Assembly (NCBI GenBank): GCA_022843945.1
Contig: JALHMR010000016.1
Location: 1-64,000 of the forward strand
Direction: 5' to 3'
Source of the DNA: Rhodospirillaceae bacterium
GTDB lineage: Bacteria; Pseudomonadota; Alphaproteobacteria; CACIAM-22H2
DNA length: 64,000 nt
The notes under the pieces were generated by a model that saw only the letters and a program-made list of their open reading frames with translations, ran no database searches and was not told where the DNA came from. The position numbers and the translations under genes were made by a program. Below are positions 40,103 through 49,442 of this stretch, in pieces; the stretch's first letter is position 1; each line of letters begins with the position of its first letter.

Positions 40103-41650
40103 ATGGCTCTGCTCCGCTCGGTCGCCACCATTGGCGGCTACACGCTGATCAGCCGCGTGCTCGGCTTCCTGCGCGACGTGCTGGTCGCCGCCTATCTGGG
40201 TGCCGGGCCGGTGGCCGACGCCTTCTTCATCGCCTTCAAGTTCCCCAACTTTTTCCGTCGGTTGTTTGCCGAGGGCGCCTTCAACGCGGCCTTCGTGCCG
40301 ATCTTCGCCGGTACGGTGGCGACGGCTGGCCGCGAGGCCGCCCGGCGCTTCGCCGAGGACGCCATGGCCGTGCTGCTGGCCGTGCTGTTCCTGCTGCTTG
40401 TCGTGGCGGAGATCGCCATGCCCTGGATCATGCGCGGCCTGGCGCCGGGCTTCGTCGGCGACCCGGCGAAATTCCAGCTCGCCGTCGATCTCACGCGCAT
40501 CACCTTCCCCTATCTCCTGTTCATCTCGCTCGTCTCACTGCAGGGCGGGGTGCTGAATTCTCTTGATCGCTTCGGGGCCGTGGCCTTCGCCCCGGTGCTG
40601 CTCAATCTCTGCCTGATCGGCGCGCTGATCGGCCTCACCGGGATGATGCCCACACCCGGCCACGCGCTGGCCTGGGGTGTGGCCGGTGCGGGTGTCGCGC
40701 AGTTCCTCTGGCTCGCCTGGGCGACGGGCCGCACCGGCATGGGGCTGGCGCTACCCTTCCCGCGGCTCACGCCCGAGGTGCGGCGCCTGCTGACGCTCAT
40801 GCTGCCGGCGGCCCTGGGGGCGGGCGTGGTGCAGGTCAACCTGCTGATCGACATCATCATCGCCTCGCTGCTGCCGACCGGCGCCGTCTCCTACCTCTAC
40901 TACGCTGACCGCATCTACGAGCTGCCGCTGGCGGTGATCGGCATCGCCATCGGCACCGCCCTGCTGCCGGCGCTCTCGCGCCAGACGCGGCGCGGCGAGA
41001 CCGCGGCGGCCATCGCCACGCTCAACCGCGGCCTTGAAGCCTCGCTGCTGCTCTCGCTGCCGGCTACGGTCGCTCTCGTCGTGCTGCCGCTGCCGATCAT
41101 CAGCGTGCTGTTCGAGCGCGGCGCCTTTGGCGCCAGCGAGGCGGCGGCGACGGCGGCGGCCCTCGCCGCCTATGCCATCGGTCTGCCGGCCTACGTGCTG
41201 ATCAAGGTGCTGACTCCCGGCTTCTATGCGCGCGAAGACACCAAGACGCCGGTCAAGATCGCGGTGGTCTGCGTCATCTCCAATACGGCCGTGGCCCTCG
41301 CCCTGATGGGGCCCTTCGCCCATGTCGGCATCGCCTTCGCCACGGCTGTCTCCGCCTGGATCAATGTCGCGGCCCTGGCGGTGATCCTCAAGCGTCGGGG
41401 CCACCTCATTCCCGATACTGCCCTGCTCAAGCGCACGCCGCGCATGGTCCTGGCGAGCCTGGTCATGGGCGGTGCTCTCTGGGCGCTGCTGCCGTGGCTG
41501 GCGGGCTGGCTGCGGGCCGGCCTCATGCTCCGCGCCTCTGCCCTGGTGATTCTGGTCGTGGTCGGGATGGCGGTGTTCGGGGCCGCCGCGCTGCTGACCG
41601 GTGCCGCCGACCGCGCCGAGATCAAGCGGCTCTTCAGGCGCGCGCAATAG
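40103..41650 (+). CDS. murJ: Lipid II flippase MurJ
   Basis: MurJ (MviN) flips the peptidoglycan precursor lipid II across the inner membrane. The 515-residue product has about fourteen hydrophobic segments and the signature FKFPNFFRRLFAEGAFNAAF. Charged residues of the central cavity are visible in the first segments (SRVLGFLRDVLVAAYLG). GCGGGGA lies directly before the ATG at 40103. It is divergent from the Crp/Fnr gene and convergent with the RraA-like gene. Confidence 0.96.
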   Translation: MALLRSVATIGGYTLISRVLGFLRDVLVAAYLGAGPVADAFFIAFKFPNFFRRLFAEGAFNAAFVPIFAGTVATAGREAARRFAEDAMAVLLAVLFLLLVVAEIAMPWIMRGLAPGFVGDPAKFQLAVDLTRITFPYLLFISLVSLQGGVLNSLDRFGAVAFAPVLLNLCLIGALIGLTGMMPTPGHALAWGVAGAGVAQFLWLAWATGRTGMGLALPFPRLTPEVRRLLTLMLPAALGAGVVQVNLLIDIIIASLLPTGAVSYLYYADRIYELPLAVIGIAIGTALLPALSRQTRRGETAAAIATLNRGLEASLLLSLPATVALVVLPLPIISVLFERGAFGASEAAATAAALAAYAIGLPAYVLIKVLTPGFYAREDTKTPVKIAVVCVISNTAVALALMGPFAHVGIAFATAVSAWINVAALAVILKRRGHLIPDTALLKRTPRMVLASLVMGGALWALLPWLAGWLRAGLMLRASALVILVVVGMAVFGAAALLTGAADRAEIKRLFRRAQ

Positions 41651-41669
41651 CGCCGCCCAAGCGCCAGGC

Positions 41670-42389
41670 CTAGCCCGGCACGAGCTTGCGGATATGGCCG
41701 TAGCGGTCGCCCGCCTTCAGCGCCTGCTCGCGATCGACGCCGCGGCGGATGGCGGCCAGCACTTTCTTCTCGCGCGGCACCAGTTTGTCGGCGGCCGCGA
41801 TGACCTCGGCGACGATGGCCTGCGGAATCACCACCACGCCCGAGGCATCGCCCAGGATCAGGTCTCCAGGGTGGACGATGACCTCCTCGCCGTCCTGTCC
41901 CGGCATGGCTATCGCTTCGCCGAAGGCGACGACGTTCCAGCGCCCGCCCGGCCGCCGCGGCGTGACATGCGTGGCGAAAGCCGGCAGCAGCCGGCGGATT
42001 TCCCCCGGGTCGCGCAGGGCCCCGTCGATCACCACGCCGGCCGCGCCCCGCTTACGGTAGGAGGCGGCGATGTTGCCGCCGATGATGGCTGAGCCGGTGT
42101 AGCCGCCGGTCGCCATGACCACCACGCAGCCCGGCGTCAGGGCCCGGTCGACCGCGTATTGGACGGTCCGCGCCGGCTGGCCGGGCTCGAGGCTCCTGCC
42201 GTGCACGCAGAAGGCCGGGCCGACGAGGCGCGCGCCGGGCACAATGGGGCGGATCGACGCCGCCAGAACCTGGCCAGGCAGTCCCATGACGTCGAGCACG
42301 TCGCTGATCGTCTCGCTGGCGTGACGGCGCAGCCGCTTGAGCAGGGCGGTGTGCGAAGCGGCGCGCTGCTTGGGCTTCCGGGCGGGCAT
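41670..42389 (-). CDS. RraA-like / HMG (4-hydroxy-4-methyl-2-oxoglutarate) aldolase-family protein
   Basis: This 239-residue protein of the RraA fold has GGNIAASYRKRGAAGVVIDG followed by ALRDP, the G-N...R...DG..RD active-site motif of class II pyruvate aldolases such as HMG/CHA aldolase. The C-terminal VHPGDLILGDASGVVVIP is also canonical. True RraA (RNase E inhibitor) proteins are shorter, about 160 residues, so an aldolase or oxaloacetate decarboxylase activity is more likely. The ATG at 42389 is preferred to a TTG two codons upstream. Confidence 0.85.
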   Translation of the reverse strand: MPARKPKQRAASHTALLKRLRRHASETISDVLDVMGLPGQVLAASIRPIVPGARLVGPAFCVHGRSLEPGQPARTVQYAVDRALTPGCVVVMATGGYTGSAIIGGNIAASYRKRGAAGVVIDGALRDPGEIRRLLPAFATHVTPRRPGGRWNVVAFGEAIAMPGQDGEEVIVHPGDLILGDASGVVVIPQAIVAEVIAAADKLVPREKKVLAAIRRGVDREQALKAGDRYGHIRKLVPG

Positions 42390-42485
42390 CGTCAAACCTT
42401 AGCCGTGGCATGCCGGCAGCGCCATCCCGTGCGTTGACCCCGGCCGTGCCAGCGGCGATAACTGCCGCCGTTTCAGGGGATCGTT

Positions 42486-43484
42486 ATGAACCGCATCTTT
42501 TCCGGCATCCAGCCGACCGGCAACCTGCATCTCGGCAACTACCTCGGCGCGATCCGCAACTGGGTCAAGCTGCAGAAAGACTACGACTGCATCTTCTGCG
42601 TCGTCGACCTGCATGCCATCACGCTGCCGCAGGATCCCGCCCAGCTCAAAGCGGCGACCCGCGAGGTCACGGCCGCCTACATCGCCAGCGGCATCGATCC
42701 CGAAGCCTGCATCCTGTTCAACCAGTCGACCGTCTCGGGCCATGCCGAGCTGGCCTGGATCCTCGGCTGCCTGACGCCGCTGGGCTGGCTCAACCGCATG
42801 ACCCAGTTCAAGGAGAAGGCCGGCAAGCAGCGCGAGGAGGCCGGCCTCGGCCTCTATGCCTATCCTGCCCTGATGGCGGCTGACATCCTGCTCTACAAGG
42901 GCACGCATGTGCCGGTCGGCGAGGATCAGAAGCAGCATCTGGAACTCGCCCGCGACCTGGCCGGGGCCTTCAACCGGCGCTACGGCGTCGAGTTCTTCCC
43001 GCTGCCCGAGCCGCAGATCTTCGGCGCCGCCACGCGGGTCATGTCCCTGCGTGACGGCACCAAGAAGATGAGCAAGTCCGATGCCTCGGACCAGAGCCGC
43101 ATCAACCTGACCGACGGGCCCGAGGCCATCGCCCAGAAGGTCAAGCGCGCCAAGACCGATCCCGGCAACCTGCCGGAGGACCTGAAGGGCCTCGAGGGCC
43201 GGCCGGAAGCCGAGAACCTGCTCGGCATTTACGCGGCGCTGACCGACAAGACCATGGAGCAGGCCGTGGCCGAATTCGCCGGCCAGCAATTCTCGGCCTT
43301 CAAGCCGCGGCTGGCGGACGTCGCCGTCTCGGTGATGGGGCCGATCGGCACGGAGATGAAGCGGTTGATGGCCGATCCCGGCTATGTCGACGGCATCCTG
43401 CGCCGGGGCGCCGAGCGGGCGAACGCCATTGCTGCGCCGCACCTGCGCGAGGTCTTCGACATCGTCGGCTTCCTGCGCCCGTAA
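42486..43484 (+). CDS. trpS: Tryptophanyl-tRNA synthetase
   Basis: This class I aminoacyl-tRNA synthetase charges tRNA-Trp. The 332-residue product has the usual length. The HIGH-type motif is TGNLHLGNY (residues about 12-20) and the KMSKS loop is KKMSKSD. Further conserved segments are [13 protein letters not shown] and [25 protein letters not shown] lies 4 nt before the ATG. Confidence 0.97.
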   Translation: MNRIFSGIQPTGNLHLGNYLGAIRNWVKLQKDYDCIFCVVDLHAITLPQDPAQLKAATREVTAAYIASGIDPEACILFNQSTVSGHAELAWILGCLTPLGWLNRMTQFKEKAGKQREEAGLGLYAYPALMAADILLYKGTHVPVGEDQKQHLELARDLAGAFNRRYGVEFFPLPEPQIFGAATRVMSLRDGTKKMSKSDASDQSRINLTDGPEAIAQKVKRAKTDPGNLPEDLKGLEGRPEAENLLGIYAALTDKTMEQAVAEFAGQQFSAFKPRLADVAVSVMGPIGTEMKRLMADPGYVDGILRRGAERANAIAAPHLREVFDIVGFLRP

Positions 43485-43661
43485 TCAGGCAAAAACGGCC
43501 ATATTTCCTTGCACCGCCAAGGGCATGGGCGCAAAGTAACAATCCGATCTCGAATCCACCGGCGCGCCAAGCAGGGGCGAGGGAACCGCAGCCGGCGGGG
43601 GTGCCGCGTCTGAAGTGGGCGTTGCGTCTCGGTCGGGCGTTCTCTTCGCCGCCCGGGCCCG

Positions 43662-44594
43662 ATGCAAGTCTACCTGCCGATTGCCGAAATGTCGGTCGAC
43701 GTGTTCCTGATCCTGGGACTCGGCGGCGGTGTGGGTCTGCTCTCCGGCCTGTTCGGGGTGGGCGGCGGCTTCCTGATGACTCCTCTGCTGATCTTCGTCG
43801 GCGTGCCGCCGGCCGTGGCCGTCGGCTCCGAGGCGGCGCAGATCGTCGCCTCCTCGGTCTCGGGTGTCCTGGCCCATACGCGACGCGGCAATGTCGATTT
43901 CCGCATGGGGGCGGTGCTGCTCGCCGGCGGTATCGTCGGCTCGACGGCCGGCGTCCAGCTCTTCGCTTTCCTGCGCAGCGTCGGCCAGGTCGACCTGGTC
44001 GTCGCCCTGTCCTACGTCATCATGCTCGGGACCGTCGGCACACTGATGCTGCAGGAAGCGGTGCGCACGCTGATCCGTCACCGCCGCACCGGTGTGGCCA
44101 ACCGCGGCAAGCTGCATCAGCACAATTTCCTGCACGGCCTGCCGCTCAAGATGCGCTTCCCGAAATCGAAGCTCTACATCAGCTCGCTGCTGCCGCTCAC
44201 GATCGGCATGTTCGTCGGCGTGCTCTCCGCCCTGATGGGTGTGGGCGGCGGTTTCATCATGGTGCCGGCGATGATTTACCTGCTCGGCATGCCGACCTCG
44301 GTGGTCGTCGGCACCTCGCTGTTCCAGATCATCTTCGTCACCTCGAACGTCACCTTCCTGCAGGCCTATCAGAACCAGACCGTCGACATGGTGCTCGCAC
44401 TCCTGCTGGTCGCCGGCGGCGTGGTCGGCGCGCAGATCGGGGCGCGGGTCGGCGCCAAGCTGCGCGGTGAGCAGCTGCGCGGGCTGATGGCGCTGATGGT
44501 GCTGTCGGTGGCGATCAAGCTCGCCTGGGACCTGGTCTCCACGCCCGAGGACCTGTTCTCGACCGGCCTGCCGGAGAGCGGAGGGTCCCACTGA
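43662..44594 (+). CDS. TauE/SafE-family sulfite/organosulfur exporter
   Basis: This 310-residue inner-membrane protein has about eight hydrophobic segments and the two duplicated family motifs: GLLSGLFGVGGGFLMTPLLI near the N-terminus and GVLSALMGVGGGFIMVPAMI after the central loop. TauE/SafE proteins export sulfite, sulfoacetate or related anions. The start lies about 177 bp after trpS, and an alternative start at the ATG nine codons on is possible. Its TGA overlaps the next ATG, so it is coupled to the TIGR02186 gene, an arrangement I know from other alphaproteobacteria. Confidence 0.87.
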   Translation: MQVYLPIAEMSVDVFLILGLGGGVGLLSGLFGVGGGFLMTPLLIFVGVPPAVAVGSEAAQIVASSVSGVLAHTRRGNVDFRMGAVLLAGGIVGSTAGVQLFAFLRSVGQVDLVVALSYVIMLGTVGTLMLQEAVRTLIRHRRTGVANRGKLHQHNFLHGLPLKMRFPKSKLYISSLLPLTIGMFVGVLSALMGVGGGFIMVPAMIYLLGMPTSVVVGTSLFQIIFVTSNVTFLQAYQNQTVDMVLALLLVAGGVVGAQIGARVGAKLRGEQLRGLMALMVLSVAIKLAWDLVSTPEDLFSTGLPESGGSH

Positions 44595-45334
44595 TGCGTT
44601 GCGCGGCCGCACTCGTTATCGGGCTGCTCGTCCTGCTGATGGCGACACCGGCGCGCGCCCAGTCGCTGGTCTTCGATCTGTCGAGCCATCTCATCGCCAT
44701 CACCACGGGCTTTTCCGGCATCGAGCTGCTGCTCTTCGGCGCTACCGAAGGCGAGGGCGATGTCGTCGTCGTGCTGCGCGGGCCGGAGACGGCGCCCGTG
44801 GTGCGCAAGAAATCGCGCGTCGCCGGCATCTGGATCAACACCGAGCGCGCGCAGTTCAGCGGCGTGCCGGCTTTCTACCGGGTGGCCGCCAGCCGGCCCG
44901 TGGAGCAGGTCGCTCCGCCGCCGGTGCGCGCCCGCCACCAGATCGGTCTCGAGAACATCCGCATGACGCCGCCGACCGATGCGCGGCCCGAGGTCGCCGC
45001 TGCCTTCCGCGCCGGCCTGCTGCGCAACCAGGAAGCGCGCGGGCTGTTCTCCTCCGAGGTCGGGCGCGTCACTTTCCTGGGGCCGCGCCTGTTCCGCACG
45101 CGCGTGTTCCTGCCGGCCAACGTGCCGCCCGGCGCCTACACGGCCGAGGTGCTGCTGCTGCGCAACGGCCAGGTGATCGCGGCGCAGACCACGCCGATGT
45201 TCGTCAGCAAGATCGGGCTGGGCGCCGAGGTCTACGACTTCGCCCATCGTCACGCCGCTCTCTATGGCATACTCGCCATCCTGCTCGCCGCGGCCTCGGG
45301 TTGGGGTGCGAGCGTGGCATTCCGCAAGGCCTGA
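44594..45334 (+). CDS. TIGR02186 alphaproteobacterial membrane protein
   Basis: The 246-residue product has an N-terminal signal peptide (about 1-22, cut after ARA), a periplasmic beta-rich domain (SSHLIAITTGFSGIELLLFG, VVVLRGPE, FLPANVPPGAYTAEVLLL) and a C-terminal hydrophobic anchor (about 222-243). This is the TIGR02186/Alph_Pro_TM family, regularly found after a TauE-like gene. It probably assists the transporter or links it to the envelope; no activity is known. Start and stop overlap the preceding gene in TGATG. Confidence 0.85.
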   Translation: MRCAAALVIGLLVLLMATPARAQSLVFDLSSHLIAITTGFSGIELLLFGATEGEGDVVVVLRGPETAPVVRKKSRVAGIWINTERAQFSGVPAFYRVAASRPVEQVAPPPVRARHQIGLENIRMTPPTDARPEVAAAFRAGLLRNQEARGLFSSEVGRVTFLGPRLFRTRVFLPANVPPGAYTAEVLLLRNGQVIAAQTTPMFVSKIGLGAEVYDFAHRHAALYGILAILLAAASGWGASVAFRKA

Positions 45335-45341
45335 TCGAACG

Positions 45342-45821
45342 ATGCCGTCCAAAGCCAAGCATACTCAGCGCATCTTTCTCGTGGTCGTCGACCAGAGTCC
45401 GGAGATGAAGGTCGCGCTGCGCTTTGCCTGCAACCGCGCCAAGGCAACCAACGGCCGCGTGGCGATGCTCTACGTCACCGAGCCGGCCGACAGCGAGTGG
45501 GCCGCCGTCGGCGAGCTGATGCGCGAGGAACGCCGCCAGGAAGCCGAGGCGCGGCTGCAGGAGCTTGCCGCCCAGGCCCAGGCCCTGTCGGGCATGATGC
45601 CGATGCTCTATGTGCGCGAGGGCGAGGCCCCGGCCGAGCTGCTCAAGCTGATCGACGAGGAGCCGAGCATCTCGGTCCTCGTGCTGGCGGCGGATGTCGG
45701 TCCCAAGGGGCCGGGCCCGCTGGTCGCCTCGCTGGCCGGCAAGTCGGTCGGCCAGCTCCACGTGCCGCTCACCATCGTCCCCGGCAGCCTGACCGAGGAC
45801 GAGATCGACGCCATCACCTAA
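45342..45821 (+). CDS. Universal stress protein UspA-family
   Basis: The 159-residue product has a UspA-type alpha/beta fold: N-terminal RIFLVVVDQSPEMKVALRFA, middle RVAMLYVTEP, and a C-terminal nucleotide-loop region SLAGKSVGQLHVPLTIVPG. The ATG at 45342 is preferred to an upstream frame overlapping the previous gene, because the fold starts at RIFLVVV. It is probably co-transcribed with the TauE and TIGR02186 genes. Its last 8 bp overlap the end of the convergent cyclase gene. Confidence 0.85.
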   Translation: MPSKAKHTQRIFLVVVDQSPEMKVALRFACNRAKATNGRVAMLYVTEPADSEWAAVGELMREERRQEAEARLQELAAQAQALSGMMPMLYVREGEAPAELLKLIDEEPSISVLVLAADVGPKGPGPLVASLAGKSVGQLHVPLTIVPGSLTEDEIDAIT

Positions 45822-47055
45822 GCGCTTCGTCCGCTTCCTGCAGGCCGAAGATCTCGACGGGATCGGCCACGCCGCGAAGGGGATGGCTGCCCAGCGGGTC
45901 GAGCTTCTGGCCGCAGACCTTGGCGAACTCAGAGGTCATCAGCACGCGCCGATGAAGAGTCTTCGAGAGCTGGTCGACTCGGCTCACCAGGTTGACCGCC
46001 GGCCCGATGACCGTGAAATCCAGCCGCTCGGCCGAACCGACATTGCCGTAGAAGACGTCGCCCAGATGCAGCGAGACGCATAGCTGAGGGACCGGTTCGC
46101 CGGCCAGCGAGGCATGGCCAGCGAGAGCATCGACGTCGGCGATCGCCGCGCGCGCGGCCTCGCAGGCGCGCCTGGTCGCGTTGGCCGAGAGCTCGATGTC
46201 GGGCACCGGGAAGATGGCGATCAGCCCGTCGCCCAGGAACTTCAGCACCTCGCCGTCGCGCGCATACACGGCACTCACCACGCGCTCGAAATAGGCGTCG
46301 AGGAAGGCCACGACATTCTCGTCCGGCAGGCGTTCCGATAGCGCCGTGAATCCGCGCAGGTCGCAGAACCAGATGACGGCGCGGATGGTCTCGCCCTGGC
46401 CGCGCACCACCTCGCCGTTCAGCACGCGCTGTCCGGCCTGCGGGCCGACGTAGGCGTCGAGCAGGTTGCGCGTGATGCTGCGCTGGACGTGGATCTCGAG
46501 CAGCGGCACGAGCAGAAGCAGCAGCGGCTCGATGGCCTCGAGCTCGTCCTCGTGGAAGCCGCCCTCGCGCGCGGTGGCCAGCGTGATGGCGATGCGCCGG
46601 CGATCCGAGAGCTCGAAGGGCAGGGCGATGTAGTCGGTCATGCCCTCGGCCGCGAGCTCGGCCAGAACCGGGAAGTCGAGCTGCGCGCCCGAGCCGCTCA
46701 GCGCGCGGCGCACCCGCTCGCCGCGCTCGAAAACGCGCTGCATGGGGCTGTTGCGGAACATGGCGGTTTCGCGAATGCCGTGGGCGATCTGGGTCTCCTC
46801 GCAGCGGCCCAGGGCCAGCGACCAGCGATAGCCGGTATTGAGAAACTGCGGATGCAGGGTTGGCAGGCTGACGATGACCCGCGCCAGCGGCATGCCGGCG
46901 GAGTGCAGGCGCCAGCAAAGTTCGTCCACCAATTCGAGAGTGTCGGAGAGCCGGCGCGCCGGTCCGGTGAGCCAGGCGCGCACGTCGTCGAGCGAACGCG
47001 CCCGTGGCCGCTCCCCCGCTGGGCGCTCGAGTGCACGCTTGCTTTTAACCAACAT
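45814..47055 (-). CDS. Class III adenylate/guanylate cyclase
   Basis: The 413-residue product has an N-terminal sensory region (about 1-220, soluble, GAF-like length but without clear motifs) and a C-terminal class III nucleotidyl cyclase domain. Metal and catalytic landmarks are WFCDLRGFTALSERLP (metal Asp), GEVLKFLGDGLIAIFP (second metal Asp) and FTVIGPAVNLVSRVDQLSK (transition-state Asn and Arg). The frame is open to a TTG at 47133; the ATG at 47055 is preferred but lacks a Shine-Dalgarno, so the start is uncertain. It makes cAMP or cGMP in response to an unknown signal. Confidence 0.87.
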   Translation of the reverse strand: MLVKSKRALERPAGERPRARSLDDVRAWLTGPARRLSDTLELVDELCWRLHSAGMPLARVIVSLPTLHPQFLNTGYRWSLALGRCEETQIAHGIRETAMFRNSPMQRVFERGERVRRALSGSGAQLDFPVLAELAAEGMTDYIALPFELSDRRRIAITLATAREGGFHEDELEAIEPLLLLLVPLLEIHVQRSITRNLLDAYVGPQAGQRVLNGEVVRGQGETIRAVIWFCDLRGFTALSERLPDENVVAFLDAYFERVVSAVYARDGEVLKFLGDGLIAIFPVPDIELSANATRRACEAARAAIADVDALAGHASLAGEPVPQLCVSLHLGDVFYGNVGSAERLDFTVIGPAVNLVSRVDQLSKTLHRRVLMTSEFAKVCGQKLDPLGSHPLRGVADPVEIFGLQEADEALR

Positions 47056-47259
47056 CGAGTCGCCGGCGGGGGGCCTGGCGTCCGCCCACGCGCCTGTGGA
47101 TAAGTCACGAATCGTCAGGGCAGCTTCCTTCAACGCAACAATCAGTCGAGTCGCGGTAGTATGATATCCGCAAGAGTCGAAAAGCGTTGACCGCGCGCGT
47201 TCCTACCACCATTTAGCGTTGAGCTAATCTAGTGAGTGAGCCAGCGGAGGCGAGAGCCA

Positions 47260-47808
47260 ATGTTCATCCAAACCGAACAAACGCCCAATCCGGCCACCTT
47301 GAAATTTCTCCCCGGCCGCGAAGTCATGGCCACGGGCACGGCTGACTTTCCGTCGGCGGAGCAGGCTCGCCGCTCGCCGCTTGCCGAGCGCCTGTTCGGC
47401 ATCGAGGGCGTCGCCGGTGTTTTCTTCGGCAACGATTTCATTACCGTCACCAAGGGCGCCGACAAGGACTGGCATCTGATGAAGCCGGCGATCCTCGGCG
47501 CCATCATGGAGCACTTCACCGCCGGCAAGCCGATTCTGGCGGAAAGCGCCGCTGCATCGGCGCAAGGCGCGGAGGAGGACTCCGAGATCGTTACGCAGAT
47601 CAAGGAGCTGATCGATACGCGCGTGCGTCCGGCCGTGGCCCAGGACGGCGGCGACATCGTCTTCGACAGCTTCACGGATGGCGTCGTCTATCTGCACATG
47701 CAGGGCTCGTGCTCGGGTTGCCCGAGTTCCACGGCGACGCTCAAGTCGGGCATTGAGAACATGCTCAAGCACTACGTACCCGAGGTTCTCGAGGTTCGCG
47801 CGGTCTAG
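47260..47808 (+). CDS. Nfu-type iron-sulfur scaffold/carrier protein
   Basis: The 182-residue product has an N-terminal Nfu_N domain (MFIQTEQTPNPATLKFLPGR onward) and a C-terminal NifU-like domain with the cluster-binding pair Cys151 and Cys154 (GSCSGCPSS). Such proteins pass Fe-S clusters to target enzymes. The ATG at 47260 is the family start and has GGAGG upstream. In many alphaproteobacteria this gene precedes tsaB as it does here. Confidence 0.93.
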   Translation: MFIQTEQTPNPATLKFLPGREVMATGTADFPSAEQARRSPLAERLFGIEGVAGVFFGNDFITVTKGADKDWHLMKPAILGAIMEHFTAGKPILAESAAASAQGAEEDSEIVTQIKELIDTRVRPAVAQDGGDIVFDSFTDGVVYLHMQGSCSGCPSSTATLKSGIENMLKHYVPEVLEVRAV

Positions 47809-47842
47809 CCCGGCTATCCGGCGCTTCCGCGAGATTCCATAG

Positions 47843-48781
47843 ATGTTGGCTGTCCTGAAGACCGCGCGCGCGTGGCGAGCGCGTTTGTTCGCCGTTCTGG
47901 CTTTCCTGCTGGTCGTGATCGGCATCGCAGCGCTCGGCCGGTCCGGGCTGTTCGCCGCGGATCCCGTCAGCACGCTGGCCCGCCGCGAGGTGTTCCTGCC
48001 GGCCGTGCTGGCCCTGCCCACGCCCCTGCCGGTACCCGATCTCGGTTCCCAGGCCCTGCATGGCGAGCTCGTGTCGCGCGGCTACACGCTCGATGGCGTG
48101 CGCACGGCCGAGGTCGACGTGCCGCGCATGTTCGCCGCCAGGCTGCCGCCGGACCTGCCGGATCTCGATGTCATCGACCTGCGCAAGCAGGTTTTCGTCA
48201 AGCTCATGCTGCCGCTCATTCTTGCCGAGAACGAGCGCGTCCTGGCGGATCGCGAGCGCATTCTTAAATTGCGCGATCAGATGCATGTCGGCGAATTGCT
48301 GGAAGCGACGGACGTGGCCTGGCTGGAAGCGGTGTCCGCCCGCTACAACATCCGCTTCCGCGTACCGGAAGCCTTTACCGAGCTCGTGCGCCGTGTTGAC
48401 GCCGTGCCGCCATCGCTGGCCATCGGCCAGGCGGCGCTGGAAACCGGCTGGGGCACCAGCGCCGTCGCCCAGCGCGGCCACGCGGTGTTCGGGCAGATGG
48501 TCGTGCTCGCCGACGGTGACACCCTCGCGGTGCGCCGCTTTGCCCACCTGGCTCACGCGGTCGAGGCCTACGCGCTCAACCTGAACACGCACAGGGCCTA
48601 TGGCCGCTTCCGGGCCAAGCGGGCGGAGATGCGCAGCAAGGGCCAGATCCCGGACGGCTATGAGCTGACGCTCGCGCTGGCCAGCTACTCGGAACGCAAG
48701 TCGGACTATATCCGGGATGTGCGCAGCATCATCCGTGTCAACCGGCTGCGGCCGCTCGACGCGGCCCGGCTGGGTGGTTGA
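47843..48781 (+). CDS. Bax-like glucosaminidase-domain protein
   Basis: The 312-residue product has an N-terminal membrane anchor (about 17-33) and a periplasmic glucosaminidase-type domain in the C-terminal half: PPSLAIGQAALETGWGTSAV with the catalytic Glu, then GHAVFGQ and a C-terminal YSERKSDYIRDVRSIIRVN. This is the architecture of the E. coli Bax family, peptidoglycan hydrolases of the GH73/lysozyme superfamily. The ATG at 47843 starts the anchor. It lies 34 bp after the Nfu gene. Confidence 0.8.
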   Translation: MLAVLKTARAWRARLFAVLAFLLVVIGIAALGRSGLFAADPVSTLARREVFLPAVLALPTPLPVPDLGSQALHGELVSRGYTLDGVRTAEVDVPRMFAARLPPDLPDLDVIDLRKQVFVKLMLPLILAENERVLADRERILKLRDQMHVGELLEATDVAWLEAVSARYNIRFRVPEAFTELVRRVDAVPPSLAIGQAALETGWGTSAVAQRGHAVFGQMVVLADGDTLAVRRFAHLAHAVEAYALNLNTHRAYGRFRAKRAEMRSKGQIPDGYELTLALASYSERKSDYIRDVRSIIRVNRLRPLDAARLGG

Positions 48782-48824
48782 ATTCGCAGGCGGCTGAGCC
48801 TGCCTCCTCGCGACAGACTGCCGC

Positions 48825-49376
48825 TCACATCATCCCGCCCTCGACGTCCGCGTTGCCCAGCACCGGGTAACGGCGCGCGTCGAAGAGCTGATAGTGCCAC
48901 CACTCGTTGCGATAGAAATCCCACCCTGCCGAGGTCATCAGGCCGAGCAGCAATAAGCGGTTGCGCTGGGCCGCGGCCGCTATCTCCGTGTTGGCGTGGT
49001 GCGACTGCCTTTTGAAGGTGTCGAAAGCCGTGCCCATGTCGAGCTCTTTCCCGCTCGCGTCGATCAGCGTCAGATCGACCGCGGCGCCCCGCGAATGGGG
49101 CGACCCACGCCGCGGATCGGCTAGGAATTCGGGATCGGGAGTGTGGTTCCACATCTTCCACTGTGCTTCCGCCGGGCGGAAAGCGTCGAAGATCTTGAGT
49201 CTGAGCCCCTGCTCGTGCGCCAGCGCAATGGCGCGGGTCAGCGCCGCGGCGGCGTCCGGATGCAGATAGGCCGCTGCCCGCCGATAAATCGGCGCACCGG
49301 TGAAATTCCGGCTGGTGGCATAGGCGATATCGAGATCGACATCGTAAGCAGGCGGAACAATAGGCACGAGGGGCAT
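48825..49376 (-). CDS. D-Ala-D-Ala dipeptidase (VanX/DdpX family, M15D)
   Basis: This 183-residue zinc dipeptidase cleaves D-Ala-D-Ala. Zinc and catalytic motifs are SPHSRGAAVDLTLID (SxHxxGxAxD) and NEWWHYQLF (catalytic Glu and the third ligand His). YATSRNFTGAPIY is the usual N-terminal strand. The ATG at 49376 has GGAGG at 5-nt spacing. No van resistance genes are nearby, so a housekeeping role in cell-wall recycling is likely. It is divergent from tsaB. Confidence 0.92.
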   Translation of the reverse strand: MPLVPIVPPAYDVDLDIAYATSRNFTGAPIYRRAAAYLHPDAAAALTRAIALAHEQGLRLKIFDAFRPAEAQWKMWNHTPDPEFLADPRRGSPHSRGAAVDLTLIDASGKELDMGTAFDTFKRQSHHANTEIAAAAQRNRLLLLGLMTSAGWDFYRNEWWHYQLFDARRYPVLGNADVEGGMM

Positions 49377-49442
49377 GCAATCCTCCGTTGGTCCTTGTAG
49401 CATCACGCCACCGGCCCGCAAGCCATTGGTCGCCTCGGCATC

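Noticed and set aside
41670-42389. True RraA regulator of RNase E
   Set aside because: At 239 residues it is too long, and the active-site motif fits the aldolase branch better.
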